DNA from: Ruania alba
GTDB lineage: Bacteria > Actinomycetota > Actinomycetes > Actinomycetales > Beutenbergiaceae
Direction: 5' to 3'
NCBI RefSeq assembly: GCF_900105765.1
Contig: NZ_FNTX01000002.1
Location: 1,302,001 to 1,366,000 of the forward strand
DNA: 64,000 nucleotides
The position numbers were made by a program, and so were the translations under genes. Below, in pieces: positions 8,428-16,526 of this stretch; the stretch's first letter is position 1, and each line of letters begins with the position of its first letter. The notes under the pieces were generated by a model. That model was not told where the DNA came from. It saw only the letters and a program-made list of their open reading frames with translations, and ran no database searches.

Positions 8428-9417
8428 TCACCAGTGGCGCGGGGCGCCGTCGTGATCGGCACTGTCCTGAGCCAGCAAGGCGACCCGTGTGGCCAACACG
8501 CTCTGCGCCGTCGTGATCTCCGGCTCGTGGCCGGCCGCCACCGCATCGAAGAAGTAGGCGGCCGGGCGCCGGCCCGGCGGGAGGTCCACCTGACGGCGGG
8601 GCTCGCCGTGCGTGGTGACCGTCACCGCGTCATAGGCCCAGTCCAGCTCGGCCGTGCCGTTCGTCCCGGCCAGGCGCATCCGGTAGTGGCCGTGCACATC
8701 GGCTGCCTGGGGGGCGAGCCAGTTGGCCTCGATCGTCGCCGTGAGATCCCCGGCGTGCAGCAGCACCGCCACATGGTCATCGAACCGGGGGTGGTCGGCC
8801 GCCCGGGCGTTGCCCGTGATGGCTGAGACGGTCCCCGAGGTCGCGCCGCTGAGTATCAGGGCGAGGTCGATGTCGTGCACCGGGAGGTCTCCGGCGATCC
8901 CGCCATAGGTGCTGCGGTCCAGGAACCAGGCCGGCCGGTTGGGGAGGTTGAGCTTGTGCGGACCGGTACTGGCCATCAGCGCCGGCCGGCCCAGCGTTCC
9001 GTCCTCAAGCAGGTCTCGCAGCGCGAGTGTGGCCGGATAGAACCGCTTCTCGAAGACGACGGAGACGTGCCGGTGTGCCGCGGCGGCGAGTTCCTCGATC
9101 TGGTTCAGCTCGTCCAGGGAGGTGCACAGCGGCTTGTCTGCCACCACATGTGCCCCCGCCTCCAGGGCCGCGATCACGGCCGCACCGCGGCGGGAATAGA
9201 CGCCGGCGACCAGTGCGACGTCGACCTGGTGGGCTGCCAGTAGCTCAGCGGGGGAGTCGTAACGCGGTGTGTCGCCGATGTCCGGCAGGTGTGCCGCCTG
9301 CATGTCCGGGTCCGGTTCGGCGACGGCGACCAGTGTGCAGTTCTCCCGCGCAGCCACCTCGTCGAGCGCGTACGAGACGTGCGGATGTGCCGCTCCCAGA
9401 ATGGCGACCCGGATCAT
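8428..9417 (-). CDS. Gfo/Idh/MocA family oxidoreductase
   Basis: 329 residues from ATG 9417, preceded by GGTGGAGG. The N-terminal Rossmann fold begins MIRVAILGAAHPHVSY, a variant of the usual GxGxxG with His residues, and the NAD(P)-site signature is VADKPLCTS (DKP in place of EKP). The C-terminal half carries the family's substrate domain with GGIAGDLPVHDIDL, the usual position of the catalytic Lys/His pair. Such enzymes oxidize or reduce sugars, inositols or sugar acids. It overlaps the upstream oxidoreductase gene by 4 bp (ATGA), so the two are translationally coupled. Substrate unknown. Confidence 0.88.
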   Translation of the reverse strand: MIRVAILGAAHPHVSYALDEVAARENCTLVAVAEPDPDMQAAHLPDIGDTPRYDSPAELLAAHQVDVALVAGVYSRRGAAVIAALEAGAHVVADKPLCTSLDELNQIEELAAAAHRHVSVVFEKRFYPATLALRDLLEDGTLGRPALMASTGPHKLNLPNRPAWFLDRSTYGGIAGDLPVHDIDLALILSGATSGTVSAITGNARAADHPRFDDHVAVLLHAGDLTATIEANWLAPQAADVHGHYRMRLAGTNGTAELDWAYDAVTVTTHGEPRRQVDLPPGRRPAAYFFDAVAAGHEPEITTAQSVLATRVALLAQDSADHDGAPRHW

Positions 9418-10442
9418 GCCGACACCTCCACCTGAGTGCCGGTATCGGCAGCCCGGTAGATCGCATCCAGCAGCTGGACGGTGCGGGCAGCCTCCGGTGC
9501 ATCGATGGCGCATGGGCGTCCCTCGCGCAGCGCAGCCAGGACCTCCTGCCACATGGTGACGTGCCCGGCGATGCCGATGGCGGCCGGATCGGCGGATCCG
9601 CTGGTGACCGACGCTGATGAGGCGGGACGTGGGACTCCGGGAACGTCCCAGCGCAGGATCTCCCCTTGTCCGAGCTCGACGGTGCCGCGCGAGGTGTGCA
9701 GGGTCAGGGTCGCGGGCGAGCCCGGAGGTGTGGCCGTCGAGGTACTGATGAGGCCCAGGCCGCCGGACGCCAACCTGAGGGTCGCCACGGTGGTGTCCTC
9801 GGCTGGCATGTCATGGCCCAGAGTGGCCTGCTGCGCGGTCACGGTTTCCACCGGGCCGCACAGCCAGCGCAGCAGGTCGGCGTTGTGGACGCCCTGATTC
9901 ATCAGGGATCCGCCGGCGGGCATCGTGGTCCGCCAGGGGGCTGCGTGGTAGTAGTCGTCGTCACGGCTCCAGTGGACCTGAGTAACGGCGAGCCGGATCT
10001 CACCCAGCTCGCCGGAATCGAGCAGCTGCTTGACGGCGGCGACCTCGGGCTCGAACCGGCGTTGGGCGACCATCGCGACGAGGACCCCGTGCTCGCGTGC
10101 CGCGGCGACGATCCGGTCCGCATCGGCAGCCGTGGTGGCGAGAGGCTTCTCGACCACGGCGTTCTTGCCGGCGGCGATAGCGGCGAGCGTGAGCGAGGCG
10201 TGGGTCTGCGACGGCGTGCAGATCGCGACGACATCGACATCCGGATGGTCGATCACCTCGTCGGCACTGCACTGACGTGCCGCCGGCCATCCGCACCCGG
10301 AGATCACCTCCGGGTTGCCCCCGCTGTAGGCGACCAGTGTGGTGGCCGCCACCTGCTGCAACGCCCGCGCGTGGGTGGTGCCGATACTCCCGGCGCCGAC
10401 GATTCCGACGCCGATCGATTCTGCCATCGTGTGTTGCCGCAT
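9414..10442 (-). CDS. Gfo/Idh/MocA family oxidoreductase
   Basis: 342 residues; ATG 10442 has AGGGTGAG upstream, though ATG 10427 is an alternative. The dinucleotide site is canonical (GIVGAGSIGTTHA), followed by VVEKPLA and, in the C-terminal domain, GGSLMNQGVHNADLLRWL with the conserved His. It belongs to the glucose-fructose oxidoreductase/inositol dehydrogenase superfamily and probably acts on a sugar or sugar derivative from the same locus. The first gene of a two-gene unit, it has operator O3 32 bp upstream of its start. The two tandem oxidoreductases may catalyse successive or opposite oxidation steps, for example a redox-neutral epimerization; this is speculation. Confidence 0.9.
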   Translation of the reverse strand: MRQHTMAESIGVGIVGAGSIGTTHARALQQVAATTLVAYSGGNPEVISGCGWPAARQCSADEVIDHPDVDVVAICTPSQTHASLTLAAIAAGKNAVVEKPLATTAADADRIVAAAREHGVLVAMVAQRRFEPEVAAVKQLLDSGELGEIRLAVTQVHWSRDDDYYHAAPWRTTMPAGGSLMNQGVHNADLLRWLCGPVETVTAQQATLGHDMPAEDTTVATLRLASGGLGLISTSTATPPGSPATLTLHTSRGTVELGQGEILRWDVPGVPRPASSASVTSGSADPAAIGIAGHVTMWQEVLAALREGRPCAIDAPEAARTVQLLDAIYRAADTGTQVEVSA

Positions 10443-10473
10443 GGGCTCACCCTACGAGAGTTCGCCCCGGTGC

Positions 10474-10487
10474 TGCAACCGATTGCA
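10474..10487 (-). promoter_or_regulatory. LacI-type operator O3
   Basis: This is an exact copy of TGCAACCGATTGCA, 32 bp upstream of the first of the two Gfo/Idh/MocA genes. No convincing -35/-10 pair could be assigned by eye. It is identical to the four other sites in the locus. Confidence 0.75.
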
Positions 10488-10529
10488 CGTTGATGAGTCT
10501 GCTTCCGTGGCACCGTCGAAGACTCGAGC

Positions 10530-11534
10530 TCAGCTGAGCCGATCGTAATTCTCGGGTGTCACCTCAGCACGGAGTGTGCCCTCCCGCAGGAAGCTCTCCA
10601 CCTCGGCGACCACGGTCGTACCTTGCGCGAACCGTGCCTGCACGGTGCCGCCGGCGACGTGTGGTGTCAGAATCGCATTGTCCAAGCCGAAGAACGGGCT
10701 CTCCACCGGAAGCGGCTCGGTGGTGAACACGTCGAGGCCCACCTTGAGTCGACCGGCCGTGACCTCGGCGAGCAGTGCCTCCTCGTCGGTCACCTGGGCG
10801 CGTGCGGTATTGGTGACGATCGCGCCGTCGGGGAGCAGCGCGAGTTGTGGGGCGCCAAGCATTCCGACGGTCTCGGCCGTGACGGGAGCATGGATCGAGA
10901 GGACGTCGCTCGTCGCGCACAGTTCGTCCAGCTCGCACAGTTCGACGCCGAGCTGGCGGGCGTCGTCGGCCGAGCAGTACGGGTCGAATGCGCGCACGGA
11001 CGTGGCGCCGAGTCCCTGGACCAGGGAGGCGAAATGCCGGCCGGCGCGGCTGAGGGAGACGATGCCGATGCGCTGCGCGGCAATGCTCTGACCCAGGACG
11101 CCCTGGCCGCCCTCGCGCCAGTCGCGGGTGCGCTGAAGAGCCCGATCGTGCCACACGAGATTGCGCAGATGCGCGAGTGTGAAGGTGAGTGCCAGCTCGG
11201 CCACCGGAAGCGCCATCGCATCGGCGCCACCCTGTGCCAGGCGAAGCCGGTCGCCCAGGCATTCCGCAGGGAACAGCTTGCGCACCGATCCGGCGCTGTG
11301 CACCGCCAGGCGAAGCCGTGAACCAGCCAGGACGGCCGGATCGAAGGGCTCGGTGCTCCATGAGGTGAGCAGCACATCGAATTCGTCGCCGACGTCTGTG
11401 GGTACGGCAACCTTCCCGGAAGTCTCGGTGCCGAAGACGACCTCCCCGAGGTCGTGGAGCTTCGCCTGGGTCTGCTCATCGTAGAGGCGGGCGAACTGAT
11501 CCGCGGTGATCGCGACGAAGATGCGGGCGCTCAT
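10530..11534 (-). CDS. D-2-hydroxyacid dehydrogenase family protein with altered glycine motif
   Basis: 334 residues from ATG 11534, preceded by AGGAGC. The catalytic Arg (TNTARAQVTDEEAL), Glu (LDVFTTEPLP) and His (LTPHVAGGT) of the D-isomer-specific 2-hydroxyacid dehydrogenase family are all present. The Rossmann loop reads IGIVSLSRAGR: S160 and S162 stand where GxGxxG has its first two glycines, while the third, G165, is kept. It probably reduces or oxidizes a 2-keto/2-hydroxy acid generated in this locus. It is divergent from the epimerase gene, with O4 between them. Confidence 0.88.
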   Translation of the reverse strand: MSARIFVAITADQFARLYDEQTQAKLHDLGEVVFGTETSGKVAVPTDVGDEFDVLLTSWSTEPFDPAVLAGSRLRLAVHSAGSVRKLFPAECLGDRLRLAQGGADAMALPVAELALTFTLAHLRNLVWHDRALQRTRDWREGGQGVLGQSIAAQRIGIVSLSRAGRHFASLVQGLGATSVRAFDPYCSADDARQLGVELCELDELCATSDVLSIHAPVTAETVGMLGAPQLALLPDGAIVTNTARAQVTDEEALLAEVTAGRLKVGLDVFTTEPLPVESPFFGLDNAILTPHVAGGTVQARFAQGTTVVAEVESFLREGTLRAEVTPENYDRLS

Positions 11535-11580
11535 GATGCTCCTGTTCTCGAAGTCAGTCTGCACGACTATCGCACATCGT

Positions 11581-11594
11581 TGCAATCGGTTGCA
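11581..11594. promoter_or_regulatory. LacI-type operator O4 (divergent)
   Basis: An exact TGCAATCGGTTGCA (the complement of the other sites' TGCAACCGATTGCA) lies 34 bp upstream of the epimerase start and 47 bp upstream of the dehydrogenase start. One site can therefore control both divergent genes. Confidence 0.75.
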
Positions 11595-11627
11595 ATCACG
11601 GAAACGAATCACCTACGATCGTGCAGC

Positions 11628-12908
11628 ATGACGACCCTCGAGAGTGCCGCCGTCGACGCCCGGGACCAGCTGGAGCAGGTGGTGCTGCCGTTCTGGCTGG
11701 CACACGGGATCGACCACGAGCGCGGGGGATTCCATACGTGCTTCGACAACCGCGGCCGCACCCAGGTCTCCGGCGACAAGTTCACCTGGTCGCAGGGTCG
11801 ATTCGTGTGGATGCTGGCGCGGGCTGCTTCCCTGACCCGCGCAGGTTTGCTCCGTCCAGTTGACGGCTTCGACGCTGATGCGTTGATGGCGTGCGCTACC
11901 CGCGGCGCCGACTTCCTCGAGAAATACGCCCTTCGCCCCGACGGCACCTGCTCGTTCGCGCTCGTGCGCGACGGATCCGCCGAAGCGGCGGGCCACCCCG
12001 CGAGAAGCGTCTATGCCGATCTGTTTGTCGCGATGGGATTCGCAGAGATCGCGCGGCAGGGCGGGCCGCAGCGGTGGCTGGAACCGGTGCGCCTCATCGT
12101 CGACCGCGCTCGGGAGGACATCCACCAGCGGGTTGCGCCCACGCCGCCGTACACGATTCCGGAGGGGCACCGAGCCTTCGGGCCCCACCTGATCCTCCTG
12201 AATGCGCTCCTCGTCCTGAGTGAGGCTGAGCGGAGTCTGGAGGTGCCGATCTCACGCCGGGAGGCGCTCGCCTCCGAACTCGATGCGGTGATGTCATTTC
12301 ACGACGGCGGACACGGCTTTCGGGAGATGCCTCCGTTGGGGAGGGCTCGCTCCGGCGCACCCGGCGAGGGTTCGGTTGGCCCGTCCGGTTCGGGCCTGGT
12401 CGCCACGCATCGCGTACCGGGCCACGCGCTGGAAGCGATGTGGATCGCCCTCGAGGCGATGGATCTGCTCGGCGATGCGACACATCGGGAGACTGCCCTG
12501 GCGAGTATCGCCCCGCTGTGCGAACTCGGGTGGGATGGTGAGCACGGCGGGCTGTTCCGGTACGTCGACGAGGCCGGCGGCCCGCCCACCGGTGTGGCCG
12601 GGGTGAGCGATTATGAACGTCTGGTGCAGACCACCTGGGACACCAAGCTGTGGTGGGTGCACACCGAAGCAGCAGCCGTCGCCGCCACGGCGGCCTGGCG
12701 GTACGACCGCCCGGAGGCTGCTGCGTGGTTCGACCGGATCTGGCGCTACACCATGAGCACGTTCCCTGGCGGGGATGAGGGTGAGGAGTGGGTGCAGATT
12801 CGCAATCGGGATGGATCTCCGCGCGATGAGGTCGTGGCACTTCCGGTGAAGGATCCGTTCCACATCACGCGGAACCTGATGCAGATTGTGGAGCTCGCGC
12901 CTTGGTGA
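11628..12908 (+). CDS. AGE family epimerase/isomerase
   Basis: 426 residues, close to the usual 390-420 of the N-acylglucosamine 2-epimerase family ((alpha/alpha)6 barrel). Family hallmarks are WSQGRFVWMLARA (residues about 48-60), HGGLFRYVDEAGG, WDTKLWWVHTEAAA (a catalytic His region) and KDPFHITRNLMQ near the C-terminus. Enzymes of this fold epimerize or isomerize N-acetylglucosamine, mannose, cellobiose or sulfoquinovose-type sugars. Which sugar is used here cannot be read from the sequence. The start ATG 11628 lies 34 bp after O4, and no strong ribosome site is seen. Confidence 0.88.
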   Translation: MTTLESAAVDARDQLEQVVLPFWLAHGIDHERGGFHTCFDNRGRTQVSGDKFTWSQGRFVWMLARAASLTRAGLLRPVDGFDADALMACATRGADFLEKYALRPDGTCSFALVRDGSAEAAGHPARSVYADLFVAMGFAEIARQGGPQRWLEPVRLIVDRAREDIHQRVAPTPPYTIPEGHRAFGPHLILLNALLVLSEAERSLEVPISRREALASELDAVMSFHDGGHGFREMPPLGRARSGAPGEGSVGPSGSGLVATHRVPGHALEAMWIALEAMDLLGDATHRETALASIAPLCELGWDGEHGGLFRYVDEAGGPPTGVAGVSDYERLVQTTWDTKLWWVHTEAAAVAATAAWRYDRPEAAAWFDRIWRYTMSTFPGGDEGEEWVQIRNRDGSPRDEVVALPVKDPFHITRNLMQIVELAPW

Positions 12909-12916
12909 TGTGATCC

Positions 12917-12975
12917 TTGCCACAGTGCATAGGTGGTGTGTAAGGTCGTCGCTCAATTCGTTGCAACCGATTGCA
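12917..12975 (+). promoter_or_regulatory. Promoter and LacI-type operator O5
   Basis: A candidate -35 TTGCCA (12917-12922), an 18-nt spacer and -10 TAAGGT (12941-12946) precede TGCAACCGATTGCA at 12962-12975. The next gene, the second secreted propeller protein, starts at 13021 after GAGGAGA. The layout repeats that of O1 and O2. Confidence 0.72.
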
Positions 12976-13020
12976 CAGGCCTCCACGATCACTCGACCGC
13001 CGGCCCGAGGAGACATCACG

Positions 13021-16000
13021 ATGCACCCGTTCCGCCGACTCCCCGCTGCGCTCGCCGTCGGAGCGCTGCTCTCGACTACGGTCGCTGCGGTCGCGCACGC
13101 AGACACCGCTTCAGTCGCAGCCGAGGACCCATCGAACCTGCTGGCGAACCACTCGTTCGAGGACGGCTCCGAAGTGGGGAGTCTGCCGGGCTGGTCGCCG
13201 ATCTGGCCGGGGTCGGTGGAGTACTTCGAACTGGACGAGACGCGGGCGAGCGAGGGTGCTCGGAGCCTGCGGGTGCTGGATGAGCGCACCGACGGTGGGG
13301 GTGGCATGGTGGCCGACGCGGTGCCGGTCGAGGCTGGCGCCGTCTATGAGCTGAGCTTCGACATGTTCCTGGTCTCGGGTGTGCTGAACCCGTTGGTGTA
13401 CTTCGACGATGCCGACGGCCAGGTGGTGAGTCAGCCGATGAACTCGGTCACCACGACGGCCGGCCAGTGGGAGCAGGTGACGCTCACGTTCGAGGTGCCG
13501 GCGGGTGCAGTGGCCGCGCGGGTGGCCCCGTACTCCTCGATCGGTGGCGTGGTCGACGCCTCGATCGACAACGTCTCCTTCGCGCTCGGGACCAGTACCC
13601 CGGACGAACCGCGCGACCCGGACAATCCGGACAACGCCGTCGTCAATCACAGCTTCGAGCACGGCACCGGCGTGACCGACCTGCCCGGCTGGGCGCCGTG
13701 GTCATCGACCTCGACGAACCATCTCGAGGTCGCCACCGAGACCGCCAGTGACGGTGACCGCAGCCTGCACGTGCTCGACGATCGAGCCGATCAGGGTGCC
13801 GGTCTGCTCTCCTCCGACATGCCCGTCGAGCCGGGAGAGGTCTACGAGCTGAGCTTCGACCACTACACGACCTCGGGCGTCCTTCAGCCCTACGTCTACT
13901 TCGACGACGCCGACGGACAGCGGATCACCTCCTCCTATGAGATCGTCCGGACGCCCGTCGGTGAGTGGAGCCGCGCCGGGTTCGAGTACACCGTGCCCAG
14001 CGGCGCCGCCGTGGCTCGGGTGATGATCTACAGCTCGATCGGCGGACTGGTCGACGCCTATGTCGACGACCTCTACTTCGGCCCCACCTCCGGCACTGTC
14101 CCGACGCAGCCGTCGCTGCCGGAGGAGATCACCTCACAGGACTCCGACATCTCCTACCTGGGCACCCCGGTGATGGGCCAGGTGGTCACCAATACCGAGC
14201 TCGGCATGGAGAACGGCGTGTCCATGTCCTACGGCGTCTACTCCGGTGTCGCCGGGACCGAGACCCCCGGCACCCTCGTGGTCGCGGAGACCATGACGGG
14301 GGAGATCGTCCGCACGTTCCCACTCGATGGGGTGAGCGGTTCGCGGTACATCGCCAGGTCCACGGACGGCAAGATCTACTTCGTCACCACCGGGACGAAC
14401 AGCCTGTGGGTCTACGACCCGGAGATCGCCGACGTGCGGCGCATCGGCCTGATCAACCCCGACGACCCGAACACCACCGTCGGCTGGTCGCTCACCGAGG
14501 GCGCCAACGGGTCGATGTACATCGGCACGTACTCTCAGGGCCGGCTCTACCACTACGACCCCGCTGACGACTCGATCACCGACATGGGCCAGATCGACCC
14601 CACCCAGGGGTATATCCACTCCCTCGCCTACGACCATGAGCGGGGCAACCTCTACGTCGGCGCCGGCGGGAACAAGGGGCAGATCTACAAGGTGGAGCCG
14701 GACGGCACCACCACGGCCCTGCTCAGTGAGGAGCGCACCCCGGGTGCGACAGAGCACTCGTTCGTCACCTCGTTCACGTTCTCCGGCGATCGCCTCTTCG
14801 CCCGGACCGAGCGGAGCCAGCTCATCGTGATCACCGCCGACGACGAAATCGAGTACTGGCAGGGCGGGGACAAGGAGGCATTCGGTTACCACGTCAGCGA
14901 GCGCCCGGACGCCCCGGGGCGGTACATCTTCACCTTTTCGGGGACCTTCTGGGAGTACGACTCCGCCACGGCGACCACCAGTGACCTCGGGATCGCGGTG
15001 AACGGTTCTCTCAACGACTCGACCTGGACGCAACTGGACGACCCCGCGTGGCCGGGCTGGACCATGCTCGCGGCGACGTCCGGTGGCGTGATCCGGCTCA
15101 ACCTGGAGACGGGGACCTCGGACGCGGACCCGGTCGACTTCCTGAACCCGGTGCGGATCCAGCAGATCTTCAACGGGCCGGACTCGATGTACGCCTCGGG
15201 GTACATGCGTGGCCTGACGCCCTTCGACTCGATGACCGGTGAGGCGGGGGAGACGCACCAGTCCGGCCAGTACGAGGCCGCCGCGGTGCGCGACGACACA
15301 CTGCTGCTCGCCGCCTACGGCAACGCCCGACTGCTGGAGTACGACCCCGCCGCCGGAGACTCGCCGCGAGAGATCTTCACCCTGGTGGACGAGCTCCAGG
15401 ACCGGCCGCGGATGGACTACGACCCGGGCACGGACCGCGTCTTCATGGGCACGGTCGCCCATTACGGACACAACCAGGGTGCACTCGCTGTGCATGACTT
15501 CGCGACCGGCGAGACCGAGGTGTTCACCGACGAGATCGTCACCGACCAGTCGATCATCAGCGTTCTGCACCACGACGGGCTCGTATATCTCGGGACCACC
15601 CTCGACGGAGCCCTGGATGCGCCGGACTCCGGTCAGACCGACGCCCACTTCATCGTCTGGGATCCGGACACGGAGCAAGTCGTGCAGGACATCGTCCCGG
15701 TGGCCGGCGACGAAGGTGTGACAGGTCTGATCGTCGGACCTGACGGGTTGATCTGGGGTGTGTCGGAGGACACGGTCTTCCGGTACGATCCGCAGTCCCA
15801 GGAGATGGCCTCCTCCGAGGCAATGCTCGGGCACCGGTATGGCGGCGGCACGGTGTGGACCTACGCGCAATTGGCCGTGGGAGCGGACGGGAACGTCTAC
15901 GGCACGAACCGGTCCTCGCTGTTCCGCATCGATCCAGACACGATGGAGTACAGCCTGGTGGTGAACACGCCGGTGGACAACCTCACGGTGGACGGCGCGG

Positions 16001-16422
16001 GGAACCTGTACTTCTCGACCTCGGTCTATCTCTTCAGGTACACAGTTCCGGTCGAGACGGCCTGCGACGAGACGCACACCGGCCTGGTCGCGAGCGGGCT
16101 CGTCGTCCCTGCCGACACGGTGACCTGCCTCGAGGCCTCGCAGGTGAACGGCCCACTCGACGTGGAGCCGGGTGGGTCTCTCCTGGCGAGCGATGTGCAG
16201 ATCAACGGCGGCGTGACGTCCGACGGCGCTGACACGATACAGATCCGGGACAGCGCCGTGCACGGCCGCACCGCGATCACGGGAACGTCAGGAACAGTGG
16301 TCCTGGCAGGGAACACCGTCCGCGGGCCGCTGATCTGTTCCGACAACGACACGCCTGCCGACGATGAAGGCATCACCAACACAGTTCGTGGGCCCGCGAC
16401 GGGACAGTGCGCGAACCTGTAG
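13021..16422 (+). CDS. Secreted double-CBM-like / beta-propeller / beta-helix protein (copy 2)
   Basis: 1133 residues from ATG 13021. Signal peptide 1-27 (cleavage AHA-D). Two tandem jelly-roll modules follow, about 39-190 and 205-355, each opening N(H)SFE(D/H)G and containing YFDDADGQ; copy 1 of this family has only one. About 363-1010 is the beta-propeller with the same YxG...LxxYDP repeat, and 1013-1133 a beta-helix (VNGPLDV, VQINGGVTSDG) ending CSDN...TGQCANL as in copy 1. No anchor motif, lipobox or recognised catalytic site is present. Control by O5 places it in the same regulon. A role in binding or degrading an extracellular glycan is inferred. Confidence 0.75.
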   Translation: MHPFRRLPAALAVGALLSTTVAAVAHADTASVAAEDPSNLLANHSFEDGSEVGSLPGWSPIWPGSVEYFELDETRASEGARSLRVLDERTDGGGGMVADAVPVEAGAVYELSFDMFLVSGVLNPLVYFDDADGQVVSQPMNSVTTTAGQWEQVTLTFEVPAGAVAARVAPYSSIGGVVDASIDNVSFALGTSTPDEPRDPDNPDNAVVNHSFEHGTGVTDLPGWAPWSSTSTNHLEVATETASDGDRSLHVLDDRADQGAGLLSSDMPVEPGEVYELSFDHYTTSGVLQPYVYFDDADGQRITSSYEIVRTPVGEWSRAGFEYTVPSGAAVARVMIYSSIGGLVDAYVDDLYFGPTSGTVPTQPSLPEEITSQDSDISYLGTPVMGQVVTNTELGMENGVSMSYGVYSGVAGTETPGTLVVAETMTGEIVRTFPLDGVSGSRYIARSTDGKIYFVTTGTNSLWVYDPEIADVRRIGLINPDDPNTTVGWSLTEGANGSMYIGTYSQGRLYHYDPADDSITDMGQIDPTQGYIHSLAYDHERGNLYVGAGGNKGQIYKVEPDGTTTALLSEERTPGATEHSFVTSFTFSGDRLFARTERSQLIVITADDEIEYWQGGDKEAFGYHVSERPDAPGRYIFTFSGTFWEYDSATATTSDLGIAVNGSLNDSTWTQLDDPAWPGWTMLAATSGGVIRLNLETGTSDADPVDFLNPVRIQQIFNGPDSMYASGYMRGLTPFDSMTGEAGETHQSGQYEAAAVRDDTLLLAAYGNARLLEYDPAAGDSPREIFTLVDELQDRPRMDYDPGTDRVFMGTVAHYGHNQGALAVHDFATGETEVFTDEIVTDQSIISVLHHDGLVYLGTTLDGALDAPDSGQTDAHFIVWDPDTEQVVQDIVPVAGDEGVTGLIVGPDGLIWGVSEDTVFRYDPQSQEMASSEAMLGHRYGGGTVWTYAQLAVGADGNVYGTNRSSLFRIDPDTMEYSLVVNTPVDNLTVDGAGNLYFSTSVYLFRYTVPVETACDETHTGLVASGLVVPADTVTCLEASQVNGPLDVEPGGSLLASDVQINGGVTSDGADTIQIRDSAVHGRTAITGTSGTVVLAGNTVRGPLICSDNDTPADDEGITNTVRGPATGQCANL

Positions 16423-16437
16423 TGCGGCTCTGTCGCA

Positions 16438-16496
16438 CGTGACGTCAGGGTCCGCCGATCGCGAGCAGATCGCGATCGGCGGACCCTGACGTCACG
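16438..16496. terminator. Perfect 27-bp hairpin between convergent genes
   Basis: CGTGACGTCAGGGTCCGCCG... (16438-16464) is exactly complementary to 16470-16496, leaving a 5-nt loop (GCAGA). There is no U-tract on either side, the form common for actinobacterial terminators. Its position between two converging stop codons suggests a bidirectional terminator. Confidence 0.85.
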
Positions 16497-16526
16497 CAGG
16501 CTCGAATCCAGGTGGCTCCTCGTTGA

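Noticed and set aside
14134-16263. Long minus-strand open frame opposite the second propeller protein
   Set aside because: It is a shadow of third-position GC; no motif, no ribosome site.
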